The notes beneath the pieces are model-generated. The model was not told where the DNA came from. It was given only the letters and a program-made list of their open reading frames with translations, and did no database searches. The position numbers and the translations under genes are program-made. Shown here piece after piece: positions 54,087-64,000 of a stretch of DNA of 64,000 bases. Position 1 is the first letter of the stretch. Each line of letters begins with the position of its first letter. The stretch comes from Adiantum capillus-veneris (taxonomy: Eukaryota > Streptophyta > Polypodiopsida > Polypodiales > Pteridaceae), in NCBI GenBank assembly GCA_014529385.2, contig CM043945.1, positions 1,831,312-1,895,311 on the forward strand, written 5' to 3'.

Positions 54087-55188
54087 TCAAGTCACTGTGG
54101 GTTCCATTTGAAAGGCTTCAAGATACAATTGCAATAGCTGAGGTGAATCAAGCAATTCAGACTCTTCCATCCATTTGGAAGCTAATGATGGATAGTTCTT
54201 GAACTTCACCAAATAGCGTCTTGCAACCTTTCCTCTAACCTTTCTTTCTTTATGTGCCAATATCTGTTCTGGAACAAGGATTTCATCCAATTCTTCCACT
54301 TCGGGTTGTTCCTCATCAAGCATATTCTCTGGCACATCACCAACAAAGGGCCTTAGAAGGCTGACATGAAAAGCATTATGTATTTTCCAGCCTTCTGGTA
54401 GCTTTAACCTGTAAGCTACATCGCTGATCTTTTCTGAAATCTGAAAAGAGCCATAATATCGCATATTGAGCTTAGGAAAGAAGCGTTCCTTGCCTTTCCT
54501 TTTCCTTAACCTGGCCTTTTCAAAGCGCAAAAGTACCCAATCACCAAGTGAAAATACAAGTTCACGACGGTGACGATCAGCAGCTTTCTTTTGCTTAGCC
54601 TGAGTCTTCTCAAGAGCAATCTTTATCTTCCTGTATGTTTCATCCATATCTTGCACATACTTGTCTGCCTCAAATATCTTGTCCTTAGTCTGCAAAATGG
54701 GCGGGACTTTCTTTCCTCCTTCCACTATCTCAAATGGTGCCTTACCTATTGACGTATGCACAGTGTCATTGTAAGCATATTCAACCAATGGGAGATGGTG
54801 TTCCCAAGTTGCCTTGTGCTCTGAGACATAACATTTGAGCAGGTCCAAGACAGTAGAATTTGCCTCTTCTGACTGTCCATCAGTTTGCGGATGAAACGAA
54901 GAAGAGAACTTGAGCGTAGTGCCCATGTTCTCAAACAATGCCTTCCAGAAAAGACTCGTCATACGTGGATCCCTGTCACTGACAATTCACTGAGGCATCC
55001 CATGATATTTATAGATATTGCTCATGAATATCTTGACCATGTGTTCTGGCTTTATCTTCTTCCCAACAGGAATGAAATGGGCCTGCTTACTGAACCTACA
55101 AATGATAGTCCAAATCCCATCATTTCCTGTTTGCGTCCTTGGAAGATCAAAGATAAAGTCCATTGCTATACTTTCCCATGGCCTATCC
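54087..55188 (-). pseudogene. pol: Integrase core and chromodomain, element L
   Basis: The region 54963-55188 reads DFIFDLPRTQTGNDG and a SKQAHFIPVGKK-type block, then a stop. The ORF 54087-54962 (291 residues) has MTSLFWKALFEN, FHPQTDGQSEEANS (catalytic Glu), the LLRFEKARLRKRKGKE tail and chromodomain-like KVRGKVARRYLVKFKNYP with ASKWMEESELLD. At about 55188 it is joined directly to the RT, removing RNase H. Confidence 0.9.
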
Positions 55189-56215
55189 TATGCTCCTCTT
55201 CAGACTTTGAGTAGACAATCATGTCATCAAAGAAGGTACCCACGAAGTTTCAATGTGGTCTAAAAATTATGTCCATCATCCTATTAAATGTGGCAGGAGC
55301 ATTTGTGAGACCAAATGGCATTACAAGAAACTCATAGAGACCAAATGTTGTCCTGAACGCAGTCTTATGGACATCTTCTGGTCTAATGCGTATCTGATGA
55401 TACCCGCTCTTTAGGTCTATTCTTGTAAACAATGACGCTCCCTCAAGCCGATCAAGAATGTCATCTATCCTCGGTATGGGGAACTTGTTCTTGATAGTAT
55501 TCTTATTCACGGCGCGATAGTCAATGCACATGCGCCATGAACCATCCTTCTTCTGCACTAAGAGTACAGGCGAACAAAAAGGGGATGAACTGGGCTGAAT
55601 CAGCCCCTTCTCTAAAAGCTCGTTGACCTGACCCATAATCTCTTTCTGCTGGGCTGCACTAACCCTATATGGTGGTCTATTCGGTGGACTAGAACCTGGC
55701 ACAAGATCTATAGTATGATCCTCAGGTCTCTCAGGAGGTAACTCCCCTCGCAAAGAGTCCGAAAAACAATCACTGAAACCACTCAAAAAAATTGACCTGT
55801 CTTTATCTAAGGTAGACAAATTAGATACAACTTGAGGTACTTCTTTTGCAAAGATCAAGTACGCAGAAAGATGATTCTTTATTACAGATGAAATAGCAGA
55901 AGCAGAAACAACTGGAACAGACTCGCCTTTAAGCTTTACATCAAGGACATGAGTCTTTCCTCTATGTACAAGGGTAATCTTTTTGTTGTAAGTATCCACC
56001 ATAGCATGTAACCTATAACACCATGGGATACCCAGTAACACATCACAGCCCTCAAGCGGCATAATATGAAATTCTTCCGCATCCACATAGCTCTGAATGT
56101 GCAGACGAAGCTTTCCCAGAATGGGAGTAATAGGCTCTGAATGTCCTGGGCATGCCAAACCTGCTTCGCCTGTCATACCCATCTCCTCTGCACGAATGCC
56201 CAACTTTGATGCCAA
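55189..56215 (-). pseudogene. pol: Protease and RT first half, element L
   Basis: The ORF 55250-56215 (321 residues) starts with the shifted protease frame ([16 protein letters not shown]), [14 protein letters not shown], then RT motifs up to [21 protein letters not shown] and the shared TGA. The codons after it (NFVGTFFDDMIVYSKSEEEHR) then run into the deletion junction. One internal change, RAVNKN for RALNKN, is private to L. Confidence 0.9.
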
Positions 56216-57642
56216 TTCTGGTGAGATATGAAATTTGCACGAGCTCCTGGATCAAAGAAAACCAGCACTGTCTGGTCTCTAACTTTGCCCCAAGCTTTGC
56301 ACAGCTCCGTGGCATCTGTGTTTGGCTGATCTCCAACCAAATCTGGAACAAGTGCTGCACTCGGCTTTGGCTTCTTTCCTTTATGGTCTGACTTGTCATC
56401 CTTATCCTGTGACTTCTTCTGTGGGCACTCATTTGCAAAGTGTCCTTCATGTTCACAAATGTAGCATTTCTTGGCCTCCCTAAGAGCTTTCCTTTCTTGA
56501 AAAGTTTTGCCAGAAAAATGCCTCTTTTGTCCTTGTCCTCGTCCCGAAGAAGACTTAGACTGCTTCTTGGACGTATCACCTTCTTTAGTGGAGGGCTTCT
56601 TTGTGGGAGGCTCAGAAGGCTTTGCTGCAACATTGCCCTTGGCATAAAACTGTTTGCCCTGGGACCCTTTCTTGTGGCTATTAAATCCATTGGAATCTCC
56701 CTTTGACAGATTGCTGGCCACTCTTGCATTCTCTATCAACTGGAACATATTCATGACAGTAGTCTTTGTGCAGTAGTCCCTGATTTTCTTGGGCAATCCG
56801 CAACAGTACTTCTCAATCTGTTCTGACAATGGCACAAACCTGTAAGAGGTGACTGGCAACAGTGCGGCCCAAAACTGTTTATTGTACTCTTCCAAATTCG
56901 CACACTGTTTAGCATTCAACTCGTGCCATTCTGTCATCACATCCACTTCAAAAGTGTTTGTCAACCATGCAGGCGCAAAAAGTTGTTTGAATTGGACCCA
57001 CGTTGTTGGGGCTTGACCCTAGTTCAACAATGCGGTCCACCATTGGAGCGCATTCCCTTTCAAGAAACTAATCCTTAGGCTGACTCAAAGGAGCCCACCT
57101 TCCTTGTAATCCTTAGGCTGACTCAAAGGAGCCACATTATCATAAACAGGTGCCTGTAACAGTGGTGCTCCATGAGTGTTCATTCCAGCACTCGCATCAA
57201 CTGTTTTCCCTGACATATCTGCATTTTGTACGCATGGCTGCGAAAAACCAGCCATACCAAATTGTGTTCCAGGCACTCGAAATTGGCCATAGACACCCTG
57301 AAAACCTGGTTGGACACCCATGTTCGCGTACATAGGGTTACCCATGCCTGTTTGCATTGTCCCGAACACATTCCCTGGCATATAACCTGTGGAAGGTCCA
57401 GCCATAGCTTGAAACACTAAACCACCTCCAAAATAACCAGGATAAGTATTAGGTAATGGAAGGGTTTGACGCATAGCCTGTTCATTGCTCCCTTGACCAT
57501 TTACAAACGGTTCCTGTCCAGCTAAAGCAAGTTGCTTTGGATCATTGGACACCGCTAGTTGCTCAACAACATGGGCTTTCCCTCGAGCATCATGAGTCCT
57601 CTGCGCATTGGAAATCTCCTTTTCCTGCAACGGCTCAGTCAT
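56173..57642 (-). pseudogene. gag: gag of element L
   Basis: Pieces in several frames: 57085-57642 (Pro/Gln/Gly-rich), then a deletion and small duplication at about 57060-57115, then 56173-56964 (capsid end, knuckle CYICEHEGHFANEC, protease loop [12 protein letters not shown] and the frameshift). The gag start MAEKRDQVREEGSSSHGTEK is at 57849, with stops near 57720 and 57668 before this part. Compared with F, the loop has D-P-G in place of D-R-G. Confidence 0.85.
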
Positions 57643-57849
57643 GCCCTGTGTAGGAGGCTGAAAACCCTATGTCGGAGCCTGTAAGAATTCCTGCATCTTT
57701 GGGTTGTTAGCCAACTGCTAAAACATGTCCATGCAACAACGCAGTTGAGTTCTAAACAACCTATCCTCTTCTTGAAGAGTTGAAGGAATTTTCTCTGTGC
57801 CATGTGAGGAAGATCCCTCTTCACGTACTTGGTCTCTCTTCTCTGCCAT
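57643..57849 (-). pseudogene. gag: gag N-terminus of element L
   Basis: It begins at ATG 57849 (MAEKRDQVREEGSSSHGTEK), homologous to F 24351, and is uninterrupted by the satellite-like insert found in F. Stops in frame separate it from the following Gag part. Confidence 0.8.
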
Positions 57850-57918
57850 ATCGACAAGCTCTGTGTTGCTTTCACCCACAACAATCCACGCTGCACTTTT
57901 TGAAGAAAAAGTGACTAT

Positions 57919-57934
57919 CCCGTCGATGGAACCA
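57919..57934 (-). promoter_or_regulatory. Candidate primer-binding site of element L
   Basis: TGGTTCCATCGACGGG on the minus strand, directly after the LTR and identical to element F. Confidence 0.6.
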
Positions 57935-59475
57935 TATAACCGCCCGTACAACGTAGAGGGCGGTACTATTTCAATTACCTGTTAACTTTACAAAGAGCAC
58001 TGAGAAGGGAAGAGAACACAGTTGCGTCCAACGACTAGAATGTCACTGCGCACACGAGACCGACACCCTGTAGGCCCCAAAGACTGGCGCCCCTTTCGGT
58101 ATTTCTTTATTCAAATTAAGGTAGACGATCTGACCACTTAGCACAAGCTTTCACAAAGCTGTCCAAACCTAGCGAGGGCTGAAAACGCAGGTTTTCGACC
58201 AGATTTCGATAGCATAACGGCGCAAAAACCCCTGTAGGTCAAAAACACCTGTCTAGGACGGATTCCCTCGATATCTGGAAGCTTTCTGGTGAGCTGTCAC
58301 AGAAATTCAGCGGGCTGTAATTCTCTGTTTTTCACTGCCGGGAGCCCAAAAGCTTGTACACGCATCCCAAGGCTCTCACGAGGCTCCTGCGATGTTCCCT
58401 TGCAGTTTAGGTGCGAAACCCTAAACCTGCAGAAAAACACAGCAGGCTGTAATTCCCTGTTTCGGATCGTTTTTAGCGGAGCGAACACGCCTACGCGTGT
58501 CGCAAGGGCTCCCGCACGCAATGGGACAGTTTCCCTGTGAATTGGACGAGTTTTCACACGAGAAAACTCTCCAAACTCGCAATCTTTCGTGATGGAACTG
58601 TGCGTACCTGTGGGGGATTAGCAATTAGCTAATCCGGTTCCTGTTCAGAAGGCTCTTGCCTTGGCAAACGCGCATAAACCCCCAGAACTGTACATAGGTC
58701 AAATGAGAAGCCCACTAGTGGGGCATAACATACTGTACGTAGGGGAGAAAGAGAGCAATATGTAGCGTGCGGGGCATCACTCCCGTCACCATACTGTGCA
58801 TAGAGGGCAAGGTAAGCATTCCATAGCTTCTGTACCTGCTACAATCCACCTGAGGCTGAAAATGGCTCCCCCTTTGTTGATATGCAGCTCGTTTTTGCCT
58901 CCCAGAGTGGCAGAATCGCTCACAGGCTGACACGTCGCCCAGTTTCCGAGTTTGGGCTTTCCCTGCTAAAAATATCTCAACTGGTGCGTCAGTTGACTTG
59001 GCAGCAGAGCAATAAAATGTTCCCCTTGTCATTCTAGAGCTAATGATGCGAACACATTTTCTGGTCAAAAATAGCAGTTCCCTAAATTTTAGGAGATGCT
59101 TCCATGGCCTCCCTATCGGTCTCCTGACCATCATTGAAAACTACCATTTGACCAACATCTACAATGTGGGTTAATTTACTGGCCCCTTTCAACTTATAAA
59201 GTTGCAGTGACTTGACGAGTGGCCCAAATTCCAGTTTGGCGCACACGAGCTTCCATACTCATCAGAATTCAGTGCTAACTGGCCCGGGCAGTCCCTATTT
59301 GACCGACCTAGATCCCCGATGTGAGAAACCCATTTGGCTGCAGCCGTTTCACACTGGCCATGCAATGTCCACTTGCACCTTTTCAAGGGTTTTGGGACAA
59401 ACAAGTAAAAATAAAATAAATATATCTAATACTTATTTACGGAAGGCAACAGGAAAAATACACCTCCTAGTGACA
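57935..59475 (-). repeat. 5' LTR of element L (LTR2 family)
   Basis: The 1541-bp LTR from TGTCACTAGG to GGTTATA abuts copia M at IPKEV. The GGCGCC motif is at about 58076-58112. No target duplication matches on the far side of the chain. Confidence 0.92.
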
Positions 59476-59933
59476 AAACCTCCTTTGGAATGTCATTTTT
59501 CAGCGTACTATTAGGAGAGCGATGGAAAATATGAACTGTAGTTTTCAATGCCTCCCCCCAAAACTCTTGGGAAAGATTCGCGGTGGACAACATGCAACGC
59601 ACTCTCTCGCATAAAGTACGATTATACCTCTCAACCACACCATTAGAAGACGGATTACAATGCACCACCAAAAGACTTAACAGGCATAGTGCATACATTA
59701 GAGTGAATAAGATCAAGAGGATTAGCTTTGCGAGAGACACCAGAGTAATAAGAAGATTTCTTTTGCTTTCCATAAAGACAATCGTTACAAAAATCCAAGT
59801 TTTTGCCTTCTACATCAACCCTTTCCAGAGAGGAAAGCACATCAATACCCTTTCGGCTCATATGGCCAAGTCTCTTATGCCACAATTCCGTGTGTGAAGC
59901 AACTTCAGCAACAGCAAGAAACTTGTCAGGCAA
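59476..59933 (-). pseudogene. pol: Copia M: GAG-pre-integrase and integrase end
   Basis: The GAG-pre-integrase block WHKRLGHMSRKGIDVL is clear (59655-59933). The integrase core follows only after a deletion: SFGGAL jumps to NPSSNGVVERYNRTLCERVR, so the two catalytic Asp blocks are lost while the Glu-bearing block stays. It ends IPKEV where LTR2 of L begins. Confidence 0.88.
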
Positions 59934-60651
59934 AACTTTGCATCAAAGATGGTACAATGTACCTCTTTTAAACCCTTTTGCAACAAGCATAGAGCCCTTA
60001 AGCAACTTCCATGAACCCCAGCAAAGATGGTAGTATAACCATGTGCATCTAACTGGCCAACACATAGTAAACTTTTCTTAATGCCTGGTACAAACCTGAC
60101 ATCATTCAACACAAGCTCTTGACCATTGTTAAGAGCCAAACGCATGGTACCCATTCCCTCTATGTTGCAAGCAAAATTATCACCAAGGTACACCTTGCCA
60201 TAATTGTCTGCAGCATATGTAGCAAAACACTCCAAAGATGAGTCACATGGAATGAAGCACCAGAGTCCACTATCCAAGACTGGGATAGGCCATCATTAGC
60301 ACTAAGCAATGCATCAATGACATCTTTCTTCGAGATAAGCATGTCTTCTACATTAGCTATCACCATATCTGAGGGGCATGAAGCCGCAACCAAAATTTCC
60401 TTAACGTCTGACAACTCCTCAATGACCACACTAGAGGATACATTCGCATTCTCAGTATCCCTGGAGGAATCACCTGCTGATTTTTCCCCTTTCTTCTCAT
60501 CTTTCTTCTTCTTTTCTTGCGTTTCCTTCTTTCTTTCCCGCTCTTTCCTGCAATCGGGTTTCTTGTGACCCTTTCTCACATTGATAACAAGTGACATCCT
60601 TATCTTTTGTCTTGCTCTTACTTCTATTTTGAGTCCTCTTGCCCGCATCAC
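59934..60651 (-). pseudogene. pol: Copia M: protease region and gag end
   Basis: WIVDSGASFHVT (in 60160-60651) is the copia protease motif with intact D-S-G. A following segment (59858-60277) reads NNGQELVLNDVRFVPGIKKSLLCVGQL, the conserved L-x-x-V-x-x-V-P block. Upstream is a Lys/Glu-rich stretch. Frameshifts separate these pieces. Confidence 0.9.
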
Positions 60652-60755
60652 GCTTTTGATTTCTACCTTCTTGCATTGTAGGCAGGACTGCCACCTTCCC
60701 CACTAGACTTGCGTATAATCTCTTCATTGAGAATAGACCCTCTCACACCGTCTTA
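60497..60755 (-). pseudogene. gag: Copia M: gag zinc-finger region
   Basis: ASLVGKVAVLPTMQEGRNQK leads into Arg/Lys-rich sequence and CYQCEKGSQETRLQ, a CCHC knuckle with the later Cys/His lost to a frameshift (the other frame reads KKPDCRK). The upstream gag is cut off at about 60755 by LTR O sequence. Confidence 0.82.
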
Positions 60756-60783
60756 AGTGAGGGTGGGACAGTTGCTCGAGGAG

Positions 60784-61621
60784 ACTGAAACCGGCCTGTA
60801 GGGCGGGGGACTTTAGCTTTCACCCGATTCTTTAACACTTGACTTTACGACACAAAGCAATGACTTAAACGGAACTTGTAATTTAGAATGAAATTACACT
60901 TCAAAACAAAAGCACGGCCAAGAAGCTAGAATGCTCCCAAGCAGACAATCACACCTGTAGGCCCCAAAGGTTGGCGCCCCTTTCGGGCTAAAGCACGGTC
61001 AAGAAGCTAGAATGCTCCCAAGCAGACAGTCACACATGTAGGCCCCAAAGGTTGGCGCCCCTTTCGGTATTTCTTTATTACTCTTCACGAATGAGGATAA
61101 GCTACAAAACCCAAGTCCTTGAGACTTTCATGTGCATCCAACTAGATGGCACCTGTGCAGGCAATATATCAACAACATAACGGCCCCAAAACTTTCCCTG
61201 GACAGTTTCCCAAGCTCCGACTCGTTTCCAATAGCATAGACCCCCTGTTTGCTGTGCAAAAACAGTAATTACAGCACACTGTAATTACTGGTTTTTCCTT
61301 TGTTTTCAGCCCTAAACAGCCCCAGAACTGTCATCTAACAGTGGGGTCACAAATTGCTGACATGTCAAGTCACTGAAGAACAGAGCCAACCTTCAGATCC
61401 TGACCGAGGGGCCTAAACCCTAAGTAAAGAAGCAGAAGCAATAGAAGAAATTTTACCAACTTGCAAAGTCTTGCCGAGTGGCCTATTTTTAAAGAAGAGT
61501 TCCCACCAACTTATGGGACACCGTACGATGGGGCCTAAGTGACCTAAAGGCATTAAAAATTAAAGAAGGGCCAACACACACACACACACACACACAAAGC
61601 ATAGAAGATGATGACGTGACA
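60784..61621 (-). repeat. LTR O (minus strand)
   Basis: On the minus strand it begins TGTCACGTCATC (at 61621) and ends in a GGCCGGTTTCAGTCT-type end similar to LTR-K. The GGCGCC motif occurs twice (about 60959-60989 and 61040-61079) because an 80-bp segment is duplicated. A (CA)n run is at 61565-61596. No internal sequence was recognised, so it may be a solo LTR. Target duplications were not clear. Confidence 0.6.
61565..61596. repeat. (CA)n microsatellite
   Basis: About 15 CA units within LTR O. Confidence 0.9.
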
Positions 61622-62040
61622 GTTGTACGGACGGCCCGCAAAACGTGCTGACATGCTGACGTGACACCTATATGGATTTTCGCGTTTTACGTTGATGACG
61701 TGGCATTTGTACGGATTTTCGTAAATTACGCTGGGTTGTTTTTGGGATCAATTGCTTTTGAATTTGACCGCTTTTCATGTAACTGCTTTTCAAGGCCAAG
61801 GGCCTTTAAATATGTGCAGAGCGCTCATTCTCTCGCATGCTTCAGCGTGAAGGTGCCGTTATTGGAGTACCGGTATTGTACTCAATCGAAGCAATATAAA
61901 GAAATACCAAAAGAGGCGCCAACGTTTGGGGCCAGTGCTCTCTTGGGGTGGAACTCCGCCACTCCCCGTCTCGTGTGTTGTGCACTCTCCATCTCTTTCA
62001 GTTCAGTTCTTAATTGAAGTGCTTAAAGTTGTTCAATCTG
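61622..62040 (+). repeat. LTR-like sequence, family N
   Basis: It has TGACGTG-rich segments as in LTR3, a TTTAAATATG TATA-like site (about 61806), AAAGAAATACC with GGCGCC (61899-61935), and a GGAACTCCGCCACTCC end region shared with 10386-10519. Its boundaries are uncertain. Confidence 0.45.
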
Positions 62041-62209
62041 TTCTTTCTCCGTTGGCACGTGGTGGCTGGTCTCATGATAGAGAGAATTGGCTCAATTGAG
62101 AGCTAAGAGAGGAGACTCTGCGTGAATGGGAAGTGTTGCAGAGTGCCCACAGATGGTAGCGCTACCTTCCTTTTATCCTAGTGCTACGAATTTCCTTGCT
62201 AAATGGCGC

Positions 62210-62264
<55 letters not shown>

Positions 62265-62693
62265 GGCTCGCAAAATCTCCCACGCTACCTTCTTTCTGAA
62301 TCTTACGTCAATTGCTGATTTTTAAGCCTTAGTTTAATGTATTATCATTTGAACCGGCCGCTCAGTTTTTAGAGGTTTTAAAAACGAGCGTCCAAACCCG
62401 AATTTGTGGCCAATCTGGAGCATTCATAACTCGGCCAATATCATAACTCTTCCGACTCAATCTGCCGGTTCCCGCCGTGTCGTATTTCTGCTTTGTCCGG
62501 CCAGCCGGCCACTTCTTGGGCGGCCACCACAAAATCTATTGAATTATAGCTTTTCTGAGCGAACTGGGTGCACCATCTTATTCATGTGCTTGTTCTCAAT
62601 TATTCTACACTACATCCGGCTACTGTTCTACTTATCATATTATCTGGACACGGATAAATTTCCAGATAGCTGTAAAGTGCACAGAAGTAAATG
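62041..62693. other. Unassigned sequence with (GA)n
   Basis: No coding sequence or repeat family was recognised. A GA microsatellite of about 24 units lies at 62213-62260. The 97-residue ORF at 62404 has no features. Confidence 0.5.
62213..62260. repeat. (GA)n microsatellite
   Basis: Uninterrupted GA units. Confidence 0.92.
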
Positions 62694-62836
62694 TTGAACT
62701 TTGCTCAAGATGAGTGCTCCGAATTGTGCTCAAGGGTTCCTTTTTACTTACGGAAGGGAGAGCCTTTCGTTCCTTTAGTGAGAGAGTGCAAATGATCACA
62801 AACAAAGTGAATGACACTGTGAATGAAGGTGCTGAG

Positions 62837-62881
<45 letters not shown>

Positions 62882-63909
62882 GAATACGACACCAGACGAT
62901 TGTCAAACCCTCCTCCAAGGGCCCCCCTTCTCTATGGCGCGAGAGGTCTATGCTATTGATTGCACAAATCTAGTACAATGGTCTAGATGCAATGGACTTG
63001 CTGATGATGTCGACGACAATGATGACGACGACAAGGACGGGCTGAAATCGGAAAACGCTAGGGCTGAACTGCTGAAATCTGCAAAACGCTAACTTTCTGC
63101 TGATTTCTGACATTGTGTCGGCAAGGACGACGATGGCGACGACGCGACGACGATGTGCTAAAACGCAGATGCTGAAATCTGCGGACAGCGGGCTGAACTG
63201 AAAACGCTGGCTGATCTAACCATGTGGCGAGGATCTACTGCGGGTAGCTGAGATCTGCGAGCCTAGGGGCCGGATCTGCTGTGTCTAAGTGCTGAAAACT
63301 GAAAACACTGATGCTAGGGCTGATCTAACTCCGAAAATCTGCAAAACGCTGATGCTGATCTGCAACCAAAAACGCCAGGGAATCTGTGTAGTAAAACGCT
63401 GGTCCTGATCTACAAACTGCTAAAAACTCTAGGCTAGTATTGCTGATGAAAAACGCCAGGCTGAAACTGAGCCAAACACTGGTCTTGATCTACTGTTGGC
63501 TGGAAACGCTAGTCACCTGCCGGTCTTGTTGAGAAGGTGCACCGTAAGTTGGTGGACTTTTGTTGCCTCTTCTGCCAGAAAGTGCTAGCGCAAGGTTCCT
63601 TATATATTAACTTAGCATAAATTCCCTACCCAGTTTCCCAACAAAGTCACTTATTAATAATAAGTGAAAAAAGGAAAAAATAGGGAAAATGGGTTCTCTG
63701 CACTATAAAATGCTCCTGATGGGTACTGACTGTCATGTTGATGATCATGCTGTGTGCAACCAAAGGATATGCAACTACTCTAAGTGCCTGGACATGCACA
63801 GCCTGCGCACAGGCTCACAAAGGTGCCAAAACACTTCTTTAAGCTGATTTGAACCCTAGACCTGAAGTAGCTTGTCCTCATGCACATAGGGTTAGATGTG
63901 CATGTGACA
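62694..63909 (-). repeat. Old, divergent LTR1 copy
   Basis: The reversed LTR1 keeps the order of blocks (CTCAAGATGAGTGCTCCGAAT at the start, CCTCCTCC near 62910, AAAACGCTA motifs, TATATTAA, CACATAGGGTTAGATGTG at the end), but with many differences and a (GA)n expansion at 62840-62882. Its inner 3' terminus is missing. It shows that LTR1 elements have been present for a long time. Confidence 0.78.
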
Positions 63910-64000
63910 ATAGCATATTGCAATGGAAAATTTACTTGTTCATAGATTCATAAACTCATTCTGTGTGCATAAAAATCATTTTCATTTATCTGTAGCCGTA
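63910..64000. other. Window end, unassigned
   Basis: A short AT-rich stretch with nothing recognised. Confidence 0.5.

Larger units (their letters stand above)
53778..59475 (-). mobile_element. Element L: Ty3 chromovirus, LTR2 family, internally deleted
   Basis: Order on the minus strand: 5' LTR (57935-59475), primer-site candidate, gag, protease-RT, a deletion that removes RNase H and the integrase N-terminus, integrase core and chromodomain, polypurine tract. The outer LTR end abuts copia M at 59476. It differs from F by a few percent. Confidence 0.88.
17509..60755 (-). mobile_element. Element M: Ty1/copia, split by nested insertions
   Basis: Minus-strand copia segments lie at 17509-18802, 39243-40261, 41453-41480 and 59476-60755. 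Joined end to end, they give Gag zinc finger, protease, GAG-pre-integrase, integrase, RT and RNase H in copia order. The intervening parts are element B (TSD TGGGA), a solo LTR1 (TSD CCATT) and a chain of Ty3 elements (41481-59475). About 150 bp of integrase tail is missing across the last gap. It is the oldest layer of this locus. Confidence 0.88.

Noticed and set aside
41481-59475. Interpretation of the Ty3 chain as a single insertion with a target duplication
   Set aside because: The bases next to 41481 and 59475 do not match, and about 150 bp of copia is missing, so a deletion or more than one event is needed.
62213-62260. GA repeat as a CRISPR or functional array
   Set aside because: A simple dinucleotide microsatellite with no spacers.

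Overview
This window is nuclear DNA of a land plant with a repeat-rich genome, probably not a flowering plant, although the sequence does not settle the lineage. The signs are chromodomain-bearing Ty3 elements, Ty1/copia and LINE debris, TTTAGGG-type telo-boxes, and an initiator-tRNA-Met primer site. I found no host gene, rRNA, tRNA gene or CRISPR array. Almost every base I can assign belongs to transposable elements, many nested inside one another. No polyprotein is fully intact.

Layout. 1-5088 (+): element A of family LTR1, a young LTR element with Gag and a retropepsin-like domain but no reverse transcriptase (RT). 5089-9790 (-): a decayed LINE interrupted by a 179-bp hAT-like MITE. 9791-10519: unassigned sequence plus an LTR remnant. 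10520-17508 (-): Ty3 chromovirus D (family LTR3), carrying a solo LTR2 (14007-15676), a micro-inversion and an in-frame duplication. 17509-60755 (-): one copia element (M) split into several pieces by later insertions. The first insertion is element B (LTR1 family, 18803-39242, TSD TGGGA). B itself holds composite element F (family LTR2, 22724-36491) and a 1035-bp hAT-like element (36541-37575, TSD ATGGGCAT). F contains a satellite-like insert, a piece of LTR-K and a nearly complete chromovirus E on the minus strand. The second insertion in M is a solo LTR1 (40262-41452, TSD CCATT). The third is an 18-kb chain of minus-strand Ty3 elements (41481-59475): J (LTR-K family), F', and L, with L and F' sharing one LTR2. 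From 60784 to 63909 there are further LTRs (O, N and an old LTR1 copy).

The most interesting points are these. (1) The LTR1 family is an apparently stable RT-less Gag/protease element with a His-Asp repeat domain and an unrecognised C-terminal region, seen with the same layout in two insertions. (2) A stem-loop beside the polypurine tract is kept in four Ty3 elements, while its stem sequence changes on both sides together. (3) A hairpin-like motif with a palindromic GGCGCC centre follows the poly(A) signal in at least five otherwise different LTR families and resembles a dimerisation signal. (4) Segments at 25.6-29.8 kb and 47-52.2 kb form a nearly identical inverted duplication that shares lesions, a chimeric join and one insertion site.

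How the parts relate. Ty3 elements D, E, F, F', J and L supply, in fragments, Gag, protease, RT, RNase H, integrase and chromodomain. LTR1 elements have no pol of their own and would need enzymes from elsewhere. Percent identities and base counts were made by eye.
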